64,000 nucleotides of DNA from Hydrangea macrophylla (GCA_033977485.1 CM066989.1:94879887-94943886), one strand, 5' to 3'. Shown: positions 10,611-22,890, counted from the stretch's first letter. Notes: generated by a model from the letters alone, not told the origin. Numbers and translations: made by a program.

Positions 10611-12875
10611 TTAAAACAAAAACGGAAACTTCTCACGCATCTCTGACTCTAGTTCCCACGAAGCTTCTCCTTCATCATGATGTTTCCACTGAATCTTGAC
10701 TAAGGGAATCTCCTTATTCCTGAGCTTCTTGACTTCGCGATCTAAAATGCGAACTGGTCCTTCGTTAAACGTAACATTGTCGTTGACTTCAATATCTTCG
10801 AAGTTGATCTTGTGCGCTGGGTTATGAGCATACTTCCTCAGCATACTAATGTGAAAAACGTTGTGCACTCCTGACATCTTCGGCGGCAATGCAAGGCGAT
10901 AAGCAACTTTCCCAACACGCTCTAGAATCTCAAATGGTCCGATAAAACGAGGTGATAACTTGCCTCTCTTCTGACCAAATCTGACAATTCCTCGAACAGG
11001 CGAAACCTTGAGTAACACATGATCTCCAACTACAAACTCCAAGTCTTTGCGTCGCTTGTCAGCATAATTCTTGTATCGGGTCTGAGCTGTCGTCATCTTC
11101 TCACGTACAATTTGGATCTTCTCGCTGGTTTCTCGTACCATTTCTGGCCCAAGAAGTTGAGTATCTCCGACTTCAGTCCAACATAACGGTGATCGGCAAG
11201 GTCTTCCGTACAAAGCTTCGAACGGCGCCATTCCTATGCTTGAATGATAACGGTTGTTGTAAGCAAACTCTATCAAAGGTAAGTGTGACTCCCAAGAATT
11301 CTCAAAATCAATGACGCAAGCACGTAACATGTCCTCCATTACTTGATTAACTCTCTCCGTCTGTCCATCGGTCTGCGGATGAAAGGCTGAACTCAAGTTC
11401 AAAGTTGTTCCCATTGCTGTTTGAAGACTTTTCCAAAACTCTGCAGTAAAACGCGAATCTCGATCTGATACAATAGAAACAGGTACTCCGTGTAACCGTA
11501 CTATGTGCTGTAGATACATCCGGCTCAATCGTTCTACTGGATACGTCATACTGTAGGCAATAAAATGTGCCGTCTTCGTAAGTCGATCCACAATTACCCA
11601 AATAGCGTCGTGGTTCTGCTGTGACTTCGGCAATCCTACCACAAAATCCATGGTGATGTGTTCCCATTTCCATTGAGGAATTGGTAACGGCTGTAGAAGT
11701 CCAGGTGGTTTCTGATGTTCTGCCTTTACTTGCTTACAGGTAAGACACTGAGAAACATACTCAGCCACTTCTCGCTTCATTCCTTCCCACCAAAAATTCC
11801 TCTTCAAGTCCTTGTACATCTTTGTACTTCCTGGATGAATCGTCATCCGTGACCTATGAGCTTCATCCAATATGTCTTTCTGGAGATTTTCTTTGTTAGG
11901 TACACAGAGTCTACCTTTACATCGTAAGGCTCCATCTGTACCACTACTCCAGACTTCTGGTTCTTTAACTGACATCTTCGCGAACCACAACTTCAAATCT
12001 TCTGCTGTCTGCTGAGCTTCTATGATACGACTGATCAGAGTTGGTTGTACCATCAGACATCCAAAATGTTGACTTTCCATTGGTTCCACTGGCTGGAGCT
12101 GGAATTCGGCTAACACCTCCAACGCTTTCCATTCTCGAATTAGTAATGCAGCGATCACTAGTCGAGGTTTACGGCTCAAAGCATCTGCTACGACATTTGC
12201 TTTACCTGGATGGTATTGCAATGAGAAATCGTAATCCTTGAGTAACTCCATCCATCTTCGTTGTCGCATGTTCAACTCCTTCTGAGAGAACAAATACTTC
12301 AAGCTCTTATGATCGGAAAACAGATCAAACTTTTCTCCATAGAGATAGTGCCTCCAAATCTTTAATGCAAACACTATTGCTGCCAATTCCAAATCATGCG
12401 TAGGATAATTCTTCTCGTGTACCTTTAATTGTCTTGATCCATATGCGATAACATTCCCGTCTTGCATAAGCACACATCCAAGTCCTTGGTGCGATGCATC
12501 ACTGTAGATCACATACCTTTCTCCACTCTTAGGTATCGCAAGTACCGGCGCAGAAGTCAATCTTTCCTTTAACTCCTGAAATACTCCCTCATGCTTGTCT
12601 GTCCATGCGTACTTTGTCTCCTTCTTTGTTAAATTCGTCAATGGTCCCGCTATCTTGGAAAATCCTTCGACAAATCTTCTATAATATCCTGCTAATCCAA
12701 GAAAACTTCTTACTTCTGTCGCATTGGTCGGTCTATTCCAACTTAAGACTGCATCAATCTTAGATGAGTCCACAGAGATACCATCTTGAGATACAACATG
12801 TCCTAAAAATTTGACTTCCTGTAGCCAAAATTCACACTTGCTGAACTTTGCATACAACTTGTTATCTTGAAGTGT
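10611..12875 (-). CDS. pol: Tekay Pol C-terminal part: RT end, RNase H, integrase, chromodomain
   Basis: This is the continuation of the gag-pol frame after an in-frame TAG at 12876-12878; the first Met (12857) is only a downstream codon, not a true start. It opens with the RT thumb ([21 protein letters not shown]). RNase H follows ([45 protein letters not shown]). Then come the integrase zinc finger (HPGSTKMY to [11 protein letters not shown]) and the DDE core ([26 protein letters not shown]). The [10 protein letters not shown] region leads to a chromodomain near the C-terminus ([15 protein letters not shown] to EASWELES). All catalytic residues I can locate are present. Integrase inserts the cDNA; the chromodomain is thought to guide it to modified chromatin. 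Confidence 0.93.
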   Translation of the reverse strand, partial: TLQDNKLYAKFSKCEFWLQEVKFLGHVVSQDGISVDSSKIDAVLSWNRPTNATEVRSFLGLAGYYRRFVEGFSKIAGPLTNLTKKETKYAWTDKHEGVFQELKERLTSAPVLAIPKSGERYVIYSDASHQGLGCVLMQDGNVIAYGSRQLKVHEKNYPTHDLELAAIVFALKIWRHYLYGEKFDLFSDHKSLKYLFSQKELNMRQRRWMELLKDYDFSLQYHPGKANVVADALSRKPRLVIAALLIREWKALEVLAEFQLQPVEPMESQHFGCLMVQPTLISRIIEAQQTAEDLKLWFAKMSVKEPEVWSSGTDGALRCKGRLCVPNKENLQKDILDEAHRSRMTIHPGSTKMYKDLKRNFWWEGMKREVAEYVSQCLTCKQVKAEHQKPPGLLQPLPIPQWKWEHITMDFVVGLPKSQQNHDAIWVIVDRLTKTAHFIAYSMTYPVERLSRMYLQHIVRLHGVPVSIVSDRDSRFTAEFWKSLQTAMGTTLNLSSAFHPQTDGQTERVNQVMEDMLRACVIDFENSWESHLPLIEFAYNNRYHSSIGMAPFEALYGRPCRSPLCWTEVGDTQLLGPEMVRETSEKIQIVREKMTTAQTRYKNYADKRRKDLEFVVGDHVLLKVSPVRGIVRFGQKRGKLSPRFIGPFEILERVGKVAYRLALPPKMSGVHNVFHISMLRKYAHNPAHKINFEDIEVNDNVTFNEGPVRILDREVKKLRNKEIPLVKIQWKHHDEGEASWELESEMREKFPFLF

Positions 12876-15131
12876 CTATAAGGCAATCTGTAAGTGCTCC
12901 TTGTGATCCTCTTCTGTCTTGGAGTAGATCAATATATCGTCGATGAATACTATAATGAATTGATCTAGATATGGTCTGAATATTCTATTCATCAAGTCCA
13001 TAAACACTGCTGGCGCATTCGTCAATCCAAAAGGCATCACTAGAAATTCATAATGCCCGTATCTTGTCCTGAATGCAGTCCTTGACACATCCGCTGGTCG
13101 AACTAACAGTTGGTGATATCCTGAACGTAAATCAATCTTGGAAAAGATTCTCGATCCCTGTAACTGATCGAATAGGTCATCTATCCGAGGTAATGGATAT
13201 CTATTCTTGATCGTTACCTTGTTCAACTCTCTGTAGTCTATGCAGAGTCGAAGTGTTCCGTCCTTCTTCTTCACAAACAGAACTGGTGCTCCCCAAGGTG
13301 ACGTACTCGGACGAACGAATCCTAAGTCTTCAAGTTCCTGAACTTGCTTCTTCAGTTCTAACATCTCAGTTGGTGCCATCCTATACGGAGTCTTAGAAAT
13401 AGGCAATGTACCAGGTACTAATTCCACGCAGAAGTCTATTTCTCTTTTCGGTGGAAGTCCTTTAATATCCTGAAATACATCCTGAAAGTCTCGTACAATA
13501 GGAATCTGATCCCTCTTGAGTTCCGTACTCGTACTCCTGATTGTAGCCAAACTACTCGTAAGAAACATGTCGCTCGTCGGCTGACACTGAAATCTAATCG
13601 TCGGCCTTCCTTGTATTGGAAATACAATTGTCCTAGTAGGGCAATCCAAATTGGCACTGTACTTAGTTAACCAATCCATCCCTAGGATAATGTCGAACTC
13701 GGACATTGACAGAACTACTAAGTCTGCTGGCAGATTCCTATCTCCCAAGGTCAATGGGCAATCTTTACACACTTTACTCAACTTAACTGTCACTCCCAAC
13801 GGTGACACAGCATTCAGTATTGACTCAAGTGTCTGAGGTTCTAAACCCAATTGACGCACAATCTTAACAGCAATAAATGAGCGTGCAGCTCCAGTATCAA
13901 ATAAAGCTTTAACTGGACTATGAAAGAGTACAAGCGTACCTTCCAAATGTTGCTGCTCATCAGCATTAAAGCCTGCTTCTCCTGGGATAATAGCATTCAT
14001 CCTTGTCTGATCTGGAGGTCCTTGTATCCCTTGAATCGATGCTCCATAGTATCCTCCTTGTGGTGCACGGCAATCCTTGCTTAGATGTCCCGGCTTGTTG
14101 CAATTCCGACAGTTAGCTCCTAGTCGGTGGTTAACCCTGGAAGCTGTGCAAAACTTCGCAATATGTCCTGGCTTCCCACAATTAAAACATCCTCCGCTAT
14201 TGCTCGGCGGCGCTGTCAGCAATGCCTGAGGCTGTGGTCCTCGTTGTGGATATTGCTGGGGTCGAATATAGCCCTGATGCGGCTTTCTGGTTCCTTCCCA
14301 GGTTCTCTTATTCCCTTGAAAATTCCCTTGTGGTCTCCAACTCTGGGTATTCCTTGGCGGCAGGTTACGGAAATTCTTCTGCTGAAACCCTCTTGATGGC
14401 TGGGGTCGATTCATCTGTGGTTGCTGTGCTGGATAAGCATCCTTCTCTAATCCCGCAACGAATCTAACAATCTCTTCATATGTTTGGTTCAGATGACCAA
14501 CCATCATATGCCTGAAGTGGGGATTCAATCCTTGGTGAAATCTCTTTACCTTCTTCTGTGGAGTGTCTATCATATGCTGAGCAAATCTTGATAGACGCTC
14601 GAACTGCGTTGTGTATTCCCTGACAGTCCATCCTCCTTGAACCAGATTGAGAAAGTTCTTCTCCTGTTGATCTCTCTCATCCTCTAGGAAATATTTTTCC
14701 AAAAATCTTCCTTTGAATGTCTCCCATGTCATCGCTCTTGCAGCATCAGTTCCGACAGTGGCTCGCTCGGCTTCCCACCAATCTGCGGCGGCATAAGTGA
14801 GCTGAAACGTAGCAAGACGACGCTTCTCTTGTTCGCTGCACTCCAATGCTTCGAATATCAACTCCATTTCTCTTATCCATTGTTCCGCTTTCCATGGTTC
14901 TCTTAGTCCATCTAATTTCTCTGGACGTAACCCACGAAAATTTGCTAACAACTTGTCTCCAGTCTGTCTCGGTGGCGGCGGTACAAGAGGTCTCTGGTGG
15001 GTGGAGTGATTATAAGTATCCCCCACATGTTCCATCCTTTGCATAAATGCTTCAAAAATTCCCGTTGGATCCATCCCTTCCGGAATAGGCGCTCCAATTC
15101 GTGCTTGGTGATTTCTCAAGGGTCCTACCAT
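12876..15131 (-). CDS. gag-pol: Tekay Gag-protease-RT N-terminal part
   Basis: 751 codons from ATG at 15131 to an amber stop. Gag capsid region at about residues 60-240 ([45 protein letters not shown]). Two CCHC knuckles follow, [14 protein letters not shown] and [14 protein letters not shown]. The aspartic protease site is [14 protein letters not shown] has [39 protein letters not shown] and the catalytic FIDDIL (a YxDD variant usual in chromoviruses). The stop falls in the RT thumb at a codon where the family normally has Gln, so CAG to TAG is the simplest change. Frame is unchanged on the far side. The RNA reaches this start after a leader holding the accessory ORF. Confidence 0.93.
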   Translation of the reverse strand: MVGPLRNHQARIGAPIPEGMDPTGIFEAFMQRMEHVGDTYNHSTHQRPLVPPPPRQTGDKLLANFRGLRPEKLDGLREPWKAEQWIREMELIFEALECSEQEKRRLATFQLTYAAADWWEAERATVGTDAARAMTWETFKGRFLEKYFLEDERDQQEKNFLNLVQGGWTVREYTTQFERLSRFAQHMIDTPQKKVKRFHQGLNPHFRHMMVGHLNQTYEEIVRFVAGLEKDAYPAQQPQMNRPQPSRGFQQKNFRNLPPRNTQSWRPQGNFQGNKRTWEGTRKPHQGYIRPQQYPQRGPQPQALLTAPPSNSGGCFNCGKPGHIAKFCTASRVNHRLGANCRNCNKPGHLSKDCRAPQGGYYGASIQGIQGPPDQTRMNAIIPGEAGFNADEQQHLEGTLVLFHSPVKALFDTGAARSFIAVKIVRQLGLEPQTLESILNAVSPLGVTVKLSKVCKDCPLTLGDRNLPADLVVLSMSEFDIILGMDWLTKYSANLDCPTRTIVFPIQGRPTIRFQCQPTSDMFLTSSLATIRSTSTELKRDQIPIVRDFQDVFQDIKGLPPKREIDFCVELVPGTLPISKTPYRMAPTEMLELKKQVQELEDLGFVRPSTSPWGAPVLFVKKKDGTLRLCIDYRELNKVTIKNRYPLPRIDDLFDQLQGSRIFSKIDLRSGYHQLLVRPADVSRTAFRTRYGHYEFLVMPFGLTNAPAVFMDLMNRIFRPYLDQFIIVFIDDILIYSKTEEDHKEHLQIAL

Positions 15132-15506
15132 GATAATAACGAGTATCGCCTACAAGAGACATATCGATTAGCTGAAAGTCTTCTCGCAGAAACGAAACCG
15201 AGATAGAACGAGAAGCAACAAGAACTAACAGTTCTACAACTCACACATCAAACAACCAACAATCAAATATCAAAAATACTGCTCGAATATATATAGATAT
15301 CAAAAGATGTACCATGGAGTACACAGTAACCATACCATGTACCACGTGGGACATAAGCAGAAACAGCACTAAAGTCAACTATACAATACTACTGCTAATA
15401 TCTATACAAAGCTATGGTCAAATAGCTATCTCTCAAGCTCCCAAAAATCTAGTGGACAACATGTCCTGGTAAAACTAACAAAAAACTAAGTCCTGCAGGT
15501 CCTGAC
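15132..15506 (-). other. Spacer between accessory ORF and gag
   Basis: 375 bp with stops in all frames. In element sense it separates the accessory ORF stop from the gag ATG. Gag must therefore be reached by splicing, reinitiation or an internal entry. I see no strong acceptor that decides between these. Confidence 0.5.
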
Positions 15507-16535
15507 TCAAAAGTCGTCAGCATCTGATCCTGCTGGTGGTGCCTCGTCCTCTGAATCAATCTCCATCTCCTCGAGTAGATCATCCTCGACTGGTGCAACA
15601 AGATCTCCAACTACTACCCCTATATCCCAATCCTCTATCATCTCTGCATCGTCATCCTCCATCACGTCCACTATCGCCTGGTTAGCGACATCGACTGCTA
15701 CTGCGGCGAATCCGTCGGCTATATCAAGAGCTCCTGCTATCGCGGCCTCTCCTATAACAAAACCCGCTGGCTGAGCGATCATCTGAGCTATCCATCCTAC
15801 TGCCATATCGGCCATGGCTGCCATATGCATAATCGGTCCGGCTGGTATCTGAAGCACAACAGGTACCTCTGGCACAACTACCTCCTCATCGGGCGCATCC
15901 TCATCTACTACAATGTCTGCCTCAACCGCCTCTGGGTCCTGTACTGGATCCTCTAGCTCGAACTCTGGCTCCTCGGGGTCATCCTCTGGCTCATCCTCGT
16001 CTGCGTCATCTGCAGGCTCATCCTCTACTGGGTCCTCTTCATCTATCGGCTCTTCCTCTCCATCTTCGTCCATATCTTCATCGGGATGCTCATCCTCGGG
16101 CTCTGGGTCCTCATCCTCCTGAATCGGCTCAGGCTCTGGAACTGGTACGTCGAGTACAGGTGATGGTGGTTCTGCCGGTGCTGGTGCAACTATAGGCTCT
16201 GGTGGACCAGCTATGATGGCTCTCAACTCAATCTCATCCATCTCAGGCTTACTCTGAACTAACCGTAATATCTCCTGGCAAATATCTCTACCAATCCTCG
16301 CAGTATGGTAAGCATCCATACGCATCTGCGTCGGGTGAGTCCTCCCGGTCTCATAAAGCGCTCTCCACATATCCTCCTCTAAATGTCGACTAGCTATCTG
16401 GCACACACGGTCCTGATAAAACTCTGGGTCAGCTGGCTCCACGGTATCCCCATGGATCACGTGCCCTCCATAAGCATCGGTAACAAACTGGTGGAACTCT
16501 GGATCCATGCTATCCTGCAAAGGAAAACTATCCAT
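15507..16535 (-). CDS. Accessory acidic ORF of Tekay element, function unknown
   Basis: An intact 342-codon frame lies between the PBS and gag, with its ATG about 110 nt after the PBS. Residues 1-105 are globular-looking (YQDRVCQIASRHLEEDMW, TARIGRDICQEILRLVQ). Residues about 115-220 are a Pro/Glu/Asp-rich stretch, extremely acidic. Residues 225-290 are Ala/Val/Ile/Met-rich (AAMADMAVGWIAQMIAQ, GALDIADGFAAVAVDVA), helix-prone and hydrophobic. The tail is acidic again. I do not recognise a family. Its intact frame in a young element, and its position first on the genomic RNA, suggest a real product. Extra ORFs are known in other plant gypsy lineages, notably Tat/Ogre. Confidence 0.7.
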   Translation of the reverse strand: MDSFPLQDSMDPEFHQFVTDAYGGHVIHGDTVEPADPEFYQDRVCQIASRHLEEDMWRALYETGRTHPTQMRMDAYHTARIGRDICQEILRLVQSKPEMDEIELRAIIAGPPEPIVAPAPAEPPSPVLDVPVPEPEPIQEDEDPEPEDEHPDEDMDEDGEEEPIDEEDPVEDEPADDADEDEPEDDPEEPEFELEDPVQDPEAVEADIVVDEDAPDEEVVVPEVPVVLQIPAGPIMHMAAMADMAVGWIAQMIAQPAGFVIGEAAIAGALDIADGFAAVAVDVANQAIVDVMEDDDAEMIEDWDIGVVVGDLVAPVEDDLLEEMEIDSEDEAPPAGSDADDF

Positions 16536-16662
16536 CGTCAGGAAGACGAACTTATCTTATACTCATATCTCATCTCAGGAAACTCAACACTAGGACCAGA
16601 TGGTGTGGAATCCATCAGTGAATGACAATATCAGAACCCAAAGGCTCTGATACCAAAAACCC
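16536..16662 (-). other. Tekay leader with primer-binding site
   Basis: The PBS is at 16643-16655, minus strand TGGTATCAGAGCC, complementary to the 3' end of plant initiator methionine tRNA. It starts seven bases inside the 5' LTR edge at 16663. The short leader then runs into the accessory ORF. Confidence 0.85.
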
Positions 16663-17980
16663 TGTCACGCCCCGGAGCAGCATAAATAGAGAAAAATAAA
16701 TTTCCTTTATGGGTCCATAGGGAATGACAAGTGAAAGTCACTGATATCCACATCACACAGTACTAGTCCAAACAGGAACAGTAAATAACTGAAATATAAA
16801 CAGTATTGTTATTACAAAACATCAGAGTGTGGTCCACAGGATCACGACAGGTCTGGAGACAACATATGCCCAAGTACCCGTCAAACTAACACTAAATAGA
16901 GTTCAACAGGAAACGGAAATATAGACTAGCTATAACATCTTCAGTCTTCAACTGGCATAGGGATATTCCTCGGTGTAACTTTTCTGTCCAGCGAAATCAG
17001 CATCAGTGGGGCCACCCTTTGTATAATTCCCTTCAGGGTAGTAACCGCTACTATAAGCTCCATCATCTGTATTGAAAGGGATAGGGAAATCTGGACGGGG
17101 AATGTCCAGGCAATAACGCCCGCCAGCTTACTGAGAGCTGAGTGAAAAGAAACTCACAGGGTATCAATGCTATAACGTATAACAAGTTATTGAAACGTCT
17201 AAGATATAGTTCTATTACATAATATCTTCTCTGTATTCCAATATCGCAACTCAACCCTTATCGTCTTATTATCCTTAGATCGAAACATCAACATACTCTG
17301 TCTAGGAAGAACAGACTCAATCGTTTAACATATGCAGACATACCATCATTCTGTCCATTTGCTCGTTAAGGATATAAACCATCCACCGCATTCATGAACA
17401 CCACGTCAGTCCATCCCCCGCTCGTTAAGGATATAAACCATCCACCGCATGTCAGGGATATAACGCTTTGAACAACAGCATATCAAATCTATTGCCACGA
17501 CTTCTCGTAGTATACCAGTGATCACCCATCCACCGCTCGTTAAGGATATAAACCATCCACCGCTCGTTAAGGATATATCGTCGATCATCTGGCTACCTTA
17601 GGACTACATGGTCCTGCTCACTTTTCGCTGCTCGTTAAGGATATAAACCATCCACCGCATGCGAAAGCATATCATGACCAGGCATCCGCCCACGTACCAT
17701 ATCCAGAACTTATCAAACCTACCTAAACACTGTACTTCTATCGATACATGACTTCCCATGTGGCCTGACTACTCTGATTGAAATAAACGGATATCGAACT
17801 TAGACATGAACCGCATATATCTATCGTCACTGTATTAATCCATTATTCTTAATTATACTTATCTGTGTTGTCACATTCTCCCAACTAAACCCATAATAGC
17901 ATAATAGAAGTCCGAATCGTAAATCGAGTATTCGAACCTCATATAACATAAACTAAAGAAATAAATCATATTCTGCATTT

Positions 17981-18134
17981 CTCGATCGATTGAAGTCATT
18001 TCGATCGATCGAAGAAAAATGAAGTTTGATCGCTCGAAAGCAGTTCGATCGATCGAACCTTCGATCGATTGAACTCTGCTCGATCGCTCGACTAATGAAC
18101 CTTCGATCGATTGAGCTCTGCTCGATCGCTCGAA
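17981..18134. promoter_or_regulatory. Palindrome array 2, Tekay right LTR
   Basis: Copy of 9641-9794 with the same eight motifs and the same 19-bp pair spacing. In the 5' LTR it would lie in the transcribed R/U5 part. Confidence 0.8.
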
Positions 18135-18561
18135 CGTCGTCTTCTCCGGCAGATTCTGAACAGCACAAGAATAGGCGTCTTAGGGACGTTTTTAATACTC
18201 CTAAACATACCAAAACTCGTAAAACATTATATTAAGGCTACCGAGTGAGTAAAAACTCACCTAGGGTGCGTTTGGTTAAGCTTCGAGCTTAAGGCTCCAA
18301 TGGTGGCCTCCTCTCTCTCCTCTTTCTGCCTCCTCCTTCTGTCTCTGTCTCTGTCTCTCTTTCTGTTCTTCTTCTTCTTCTCGGCTTCTCTCTTCTCTTC
18401 TCTTCTCTTCTCTTCTCTTTCTGAGTATATATATATATATATGTGTGTGTATATATAGATATATTCATATATAAAGATGTATGTGTATATATATAAACAC
18501 ACTCACAATCTCTCCCAAATCCCAAGAGTTCAGCAAACCCACCATACACACGAAACTAATG

Positions 18562-18823
18562 TATATATAGAGAATGGGAGGGCAAGGTGGCAGCATTTGC
18601 GCAGAAACTGGAAATTCTGATATTTTCATGTTCGATCGATCGAAAGCAGTTCGATCGCTCGAACTCAGATCGGCCAGGTTATGATCGATTGAAAAGGGTT
18701 TGATCGATTGAAAATGGGGTCCACGTATTAAATTCAGGTCGGTAGGGTTTCGATCGCTCGAATAGGGTTCGATCGCTTGAACTGAAGGTGCTCGATCGCT
18801 CGAACGAGCTTCGATCGATCGAA
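18562..18823 (-). promoter_or_regulatory. Active-side promoter of Tekay: array 1 plus TATA box
   Basis: Eight palindromes at 18631-18823, then the TATA box at 18562-18569 on the minus strand. This is the copy that would drive the genomic RNA. Relative to the left LTR, one motif changed from ATTGAA to CTTGAA in its right half. Confidence 0.75.
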
Positions 18824-18903
18824 GATTAAATTTCATGAATGGTCCAAGGAAGTATATAGAATCTCTCTGCATTAAATAATTATTGAAAATACAGGGTATT
18901 ACA

Positions 18904-21267
18904 ACCATGGTGGCACATGGCTAGTGCCGCAACGGCACTCAGTCCCCGCAGAATCCATTTTTGTAATTTATTTTGGGTGTCCAAATTGAATAATTAGAAT
19001 ACCACAATGATGTAGTTTTATGTTCACAGATGTTTGGGACCAATGGGAGCACTTTCTAAATCCCAAAACCACCCCAAATTGGCCTATATAAACCCCCCTT
19101 TGCTTTTCAATTTGGGGGGGACCAAGTGCAAAGCTTGAAAAAGTTGTAGAGCGAAAGAGAGATAGAGATTGGTTTAGAAGAGAGAAAGGGAGCTTCTCCC
19201 ACTTATTTTCTATAAGAAATTGAGTTTTAATCTTGTTTTCTTCCATTACCTCTCTTATTCTTCACATTCAAATCCTCCCCAACCACCATTCTTGAGCAAT
19301 CTTGAGTTAGGAAGCTACTTCCATGTCCAAATGTCAATAATATGAGTGAAACACCAAGTTACAAGTCCAAAATCACATTGATTATTATCTATTGACTGTT
19401 ATTATTTTCTTGTTTATATAAATGTTCATCTCTTCTCACCTCATTTCTTTTTTATTTTTCGTTGATTACTTACATGCTTATCATCATCTAGATGACATGT
19501 TGTTTGAGGAGAGTGAATCCTTATGGATAGTAGCTCTTGACCTCAAAGACATGTTTGATGGATGATGATTTTAACTTCAATACATTCATATGTATTCTTG
19601 AAGTCATATTCTCAAACAAAACTATGTTTGTGCAATTAATATTGGGAATTCTTGATGATGATTTTGATGTTGATTTCTTAAGTGGTCTTAATCCCCTTTT
19701 TGTGCTAAAAATGTGCTTTTAAAACCCCTATTTCAAAACCCCTCTAAAACCCCAACATTTGGATTCCAAGAAACAAGCCTTGTTTTACCAAAAATCTTCA
19801 AAACAATGAGTTACTTAACTTCAAAGAATTATTCTAAGTTCAATACTCAATATATGAATGCAAGACCACTTGGAAAGTCTCCCTAACTTGTTGGAGAACA
19901 CCCATGATTTTTGGTTTGACTTGGAAGCACTTGAAAGAGGTCCATTTGGACCTAAACATTCCTTCCAAACATTTTGCTTTTGCTGTCACAGCAACTAGGT
20001 TGACTTTCAATTTGTTTTTCAGAAAACTTTTCCAAACAGAGTGGTCCCAACTCAATTTTTCCTTGAACTTCAGTGTCTTAGGGAACGTTCTGTATAATAT
20101 GGTCCTCTAGATGTTTTGTTTTCATTTTCTAAGATGTTTTGACATTTCAGTCGACAGTACGGACTCTGTTCCTAAGTAACCTCTATTATTTATATGATTT
20201 CTCTCAAATGTAATAGTTATTGAATATTGGCTTTTTGATGTGTTCTAGACACAATAAGGATGATCTCCATAAAAAATAATGAACTTAAAACATTTCTAAC
20301 CCCACTTTTCATTTTTCACAAGATCAACTCACTGTTCTATCCATTATTCACAGCAAGCATACTTTTACTTTCATGCTTTGATTTGATGCTCACATGCACT
20401 TCAAATTAGTTCATATCTTAGGAAATAGTCCATAATACATTTGTACATATCCTATAATAATTTTCTTCATGCATTCATACATACTCTAGACTTTTAAGTC
20501 ACTTTAGAAAGTCCATGTACACAAACACACTACAACCTTTGCACATTCTAGGACCTGCATTGCATCCATGCAAAGAGTTTTAGTAACTCCTAATCTAAGA
20601 GGATTATAAGGAATGAACTTGATCACACGTTCATGCTTCCCCTCGATCTAATCTACCTTTCTCATCCATCCCGGGGATTGAGAGGTCCTCTTTTCTCAAA
20701 GATTAACATGCATCATTCTAGCTTGCTAAGCACGTTTTGATTATTTGTTTCAAGAACAATCCATGTCCCCTCTTAGATTAGGAAAACTTGATTACTTGAT
20801 CCATGATTAGATGATTTTTCCTAGGTTTGTTTGTGTGATCTTTCACCTTTGCATTGTGTGATATTTGATTTAGATGTTATGAATGATATCTTATCTTTTG
20901 ATCTTCTATTTCAAGATTCTTATGAGATGTAATATACTATCATAGTGTTAATTGTCGAACCAAACATAGTATAAGATGATTATTTGGATGCTAATTGAGG
21001 CCCATCAAGAGACGGGGTGAGTTGAGGGTGTTTTATTCGCGACAAAGGCTTCTTTCTCTCTCGTACCAAAACCCTGAGCCAAGTTCTTTGGTTATGAAGG
21101 GCCGGTGCCCTTTATCCATTTAGGTGAGTCAAAATTAGGTTTCTTGGTTCCTTAAAGACCAAGTGGCGATTCTGTATCTGTTTTCAACAGACCTTCTTTT
21201 TCTTTCTTTGATTTAAATCAATTTCAAAACAACCGAAAGAATGGACGACCGACTCCGCGTATCCACA
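18904..21267 (+). repeat. Ogre-type left LTR, downstream part
   Basis: Resumes after the Tekay insertion with the TSD and matches the right LTR (31790-34150) to its end TATCCACA. It contains TATATAAA at 19085-19092, followed about 20 nt later by the run TTTGGGGGGGAC, both conserved in the right LTR and in element C. No palindrome array lies upstream of this TATA box. Small open frames inside are not genes. Confidence 0.85.
19085..19092 (+). promoter_or_regulatory. TATA box of Ogre-type LTR
   Basis: CCTATATAAACCC with a downstream G-run (about 19111-19120). The right LTR has the same pair near 31979 and 32006, element C near 62257 and 62229. Conservation across families supports a core promoter. 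Confidence 0.65.
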
Positions 21268-21270
21268 ATC

Positions 21271-21288
21271 TGGCGACTCTGCTGGGGA
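21271..21288 (+). other. Primer-binding site of Ogre-type element
   Basis: TGGCGACTCTGCTGGGGA starts three bases after the LTR end. Ogre/Tat elements typically use tRNA-Arg with this sequence. It fixes the strand and the LTR/interior boundary. Confidence 0.8.
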
Positions 21289-22890
21289 TTTTTATTTTCA
21301 AAACAAAATAATACAGAGGTTTGACTCATAAGAAGCATCCTTAAAATCATCTTTTTACTGTGTCTGGTTCACCACATTGCACTTTTGCATTCCCCCCTCC
21401 GACTGTGTCTGAAACGCGGCGCTGGCATTGTTCAGGTCTTGCCGTGCCAGAGCACAAGCCACCGTTGATATTGTACCTTCCAAGGCATATCAAAAAGAGT
21501 AAACACTTCCGTACTCTCTCTCTGACGCTATATTGGAACTCTCGTCAGCGGACCCTCTTTGACTAAACCCAGCCTTTGCATATAGATTCATGTAGAACCT
21601 TTCATAGGACTGTTCATTTATCTTTTCAGATAGGACAATGTGACATAACTGCTATATGCCCTAACGGGATTACCTGCGCGATGTAGACGCTAATGTGGCA
21701 TGAGGCAGAACCTCTTTCTTATGATTCCCAAGGCAACCACTCACATGTGATTACATTGAGTTAACTTGCCTAGGCACCATGATAAGGATGTCTGCTCCAT
21801 GATCACAAGGATATACACCGCAAACCTTATTTGTTGGTCCTAAGACAGGAGTATGAAAACTTGCTAGACAGTATGATCACCGTCATCACTCGCTCTAGTC
21901 ATATTTATCAGTTTCTCCCAAAAACTCTGTCTAAATCTCCCAGATATACCAGTTTTTTCCAGAAACTCTGATATACCAGTTTTTTCCAGAAACTCTGATT
22001 TCCCAATCTCTTCCAGAAACTCTGTCCAAGTCACCTAGATTTCCCAGAAATCCCTATTTCTCTCTGAAACTCTATCAAAATCTTCCAGATTTCCCAGATA
22101 TACTAGCTTCTCACAGAAACTCTGTCTAAATCTCCCAGATTTCCCAAATATACCTATTTTCCCAGAAACTCTGTCTAAATCTCCCAGATATACGAGTTTA
22201 TCCCCAGAAACTCTCTCTAAATCCCCCAGATTACCCAAAAATCTCAGTTTCTCCTAGAAACCCCGATATACTTGTTTCTCCCAAAAACTCTGTCCTACTC
22301 ACCAACTCTGTCCAAATCTCCCAGATTTCTCGAAAATACCAGCAACTCCGTCCAAACTTCCCAGAAATGTCTAGATGTACCAATTTCTCTCAGATTTTCT
22401 GATTCCCCAGTTTTTCCCAGAAGCTCTATCCAATCTGCCTAGATTTTCCAGAAATTCCTGTTTATCCCAGAAACCTTGGAATCCCTGCTTTTCACACAAA
22501 CCTTTCCCAATTTACCTTGTTTCTCCCAGAAACTCTGTCCAACTCACCCAGAAATACCTAGTTCTTTAAAAAAACTTTATCCAAATCACCTAGATTTTCC
22601 AAAAATCCCTGTTTCCTAGAAACCCTGCCAAAATTCACCCAGATTTCCTAAAAATCTCTACTTATAAATTTCCCGGATCCTCATTCCTCAAAGAGCAAAC
22701 CTATCTTCCTCACCCTTCCCATGACGGTGATCATCCTGGAAAGAAAAGTTAACACACTCTGCATGGTTAGGACCTTACTTGCTTAACTATTATATGTTAG
22801 AAGTAGGAGCATCATATAGATTAGGGTCGGCATCCGCATGCTTGTCTCATTTGCATGCACCATTCATATTAGTCTGCACGCATTATCTTA
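21289..22890 (+). repeat. Ogre-type leader with degenerate minisatellite (about 21905-22640)
   Basis: Units built on CCCAGAAACTCTGTC and TCTCCCAGATTTCCC repeat some twenty times with variable spacing. The flanks 21289-21900 and 22640-22890 show no gene. Long untranslated leaders with tandem repeats are common in this lineage. Confidence 0.7.

Larger units (their letters stand above)
8323..18903 (-). mobile_element. Complete Tekay/Del-clade Ty3/gypsy chromovirus
   Basis: The 10.6-kb element is flanked by the perfect 5-bp TSD ACCAT (8318-8322 and 18904-18908). The two LTRs (2236 and 2241 bp) differ, by my reading, at only about five bases plus microsatellite length changes, so insertion was recent. 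On the minus strand the order is LTR, PBS complementary to initiator Met tRNA, accessory acidic ORF, gag-PR-RT-RH-IN-chromodomain, PPT, LTR. RT-RNase H-IN order and a C-terminal chromodomain place it in the Tekay clade. One amber codon interrupts the polyprotein; otherwise it looks intact. Confidence 0.95.
16663..18903 (-). repeat. Tekay right LTR (5' LTR in element sense)
   Basis: 2241 bp, nearly identical to 8323-10558. I noticed about five base differences (for example at 16864, 18764, 18777 and 18870) and length changes in the TCTTC and TA microsatellites. It contains the same TATA box (18562-18569), donor-like site and tandem units. It is followed by the TSD copy ACCAT. Confidence 0.95.

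Noticed and set aside
10611..12857. Separate integrase gene starting at the Met at 12857
   Set aside because: It is in the same frame as gag-RT and begins inside the RT thumb; the gap is a single stop codon.
15913..16122. Ser/Gly-rich plus-strand frame
   Set aside because: It is the complement of the acidic codons of the accessory ORF on the minus strand.
19085..21267. Duplicated small frames shared with 32.4-33.3 kb as conserved genes
   Set aside because: Similarity comes from the two LTRs of one element; the frames are short and non-coding.
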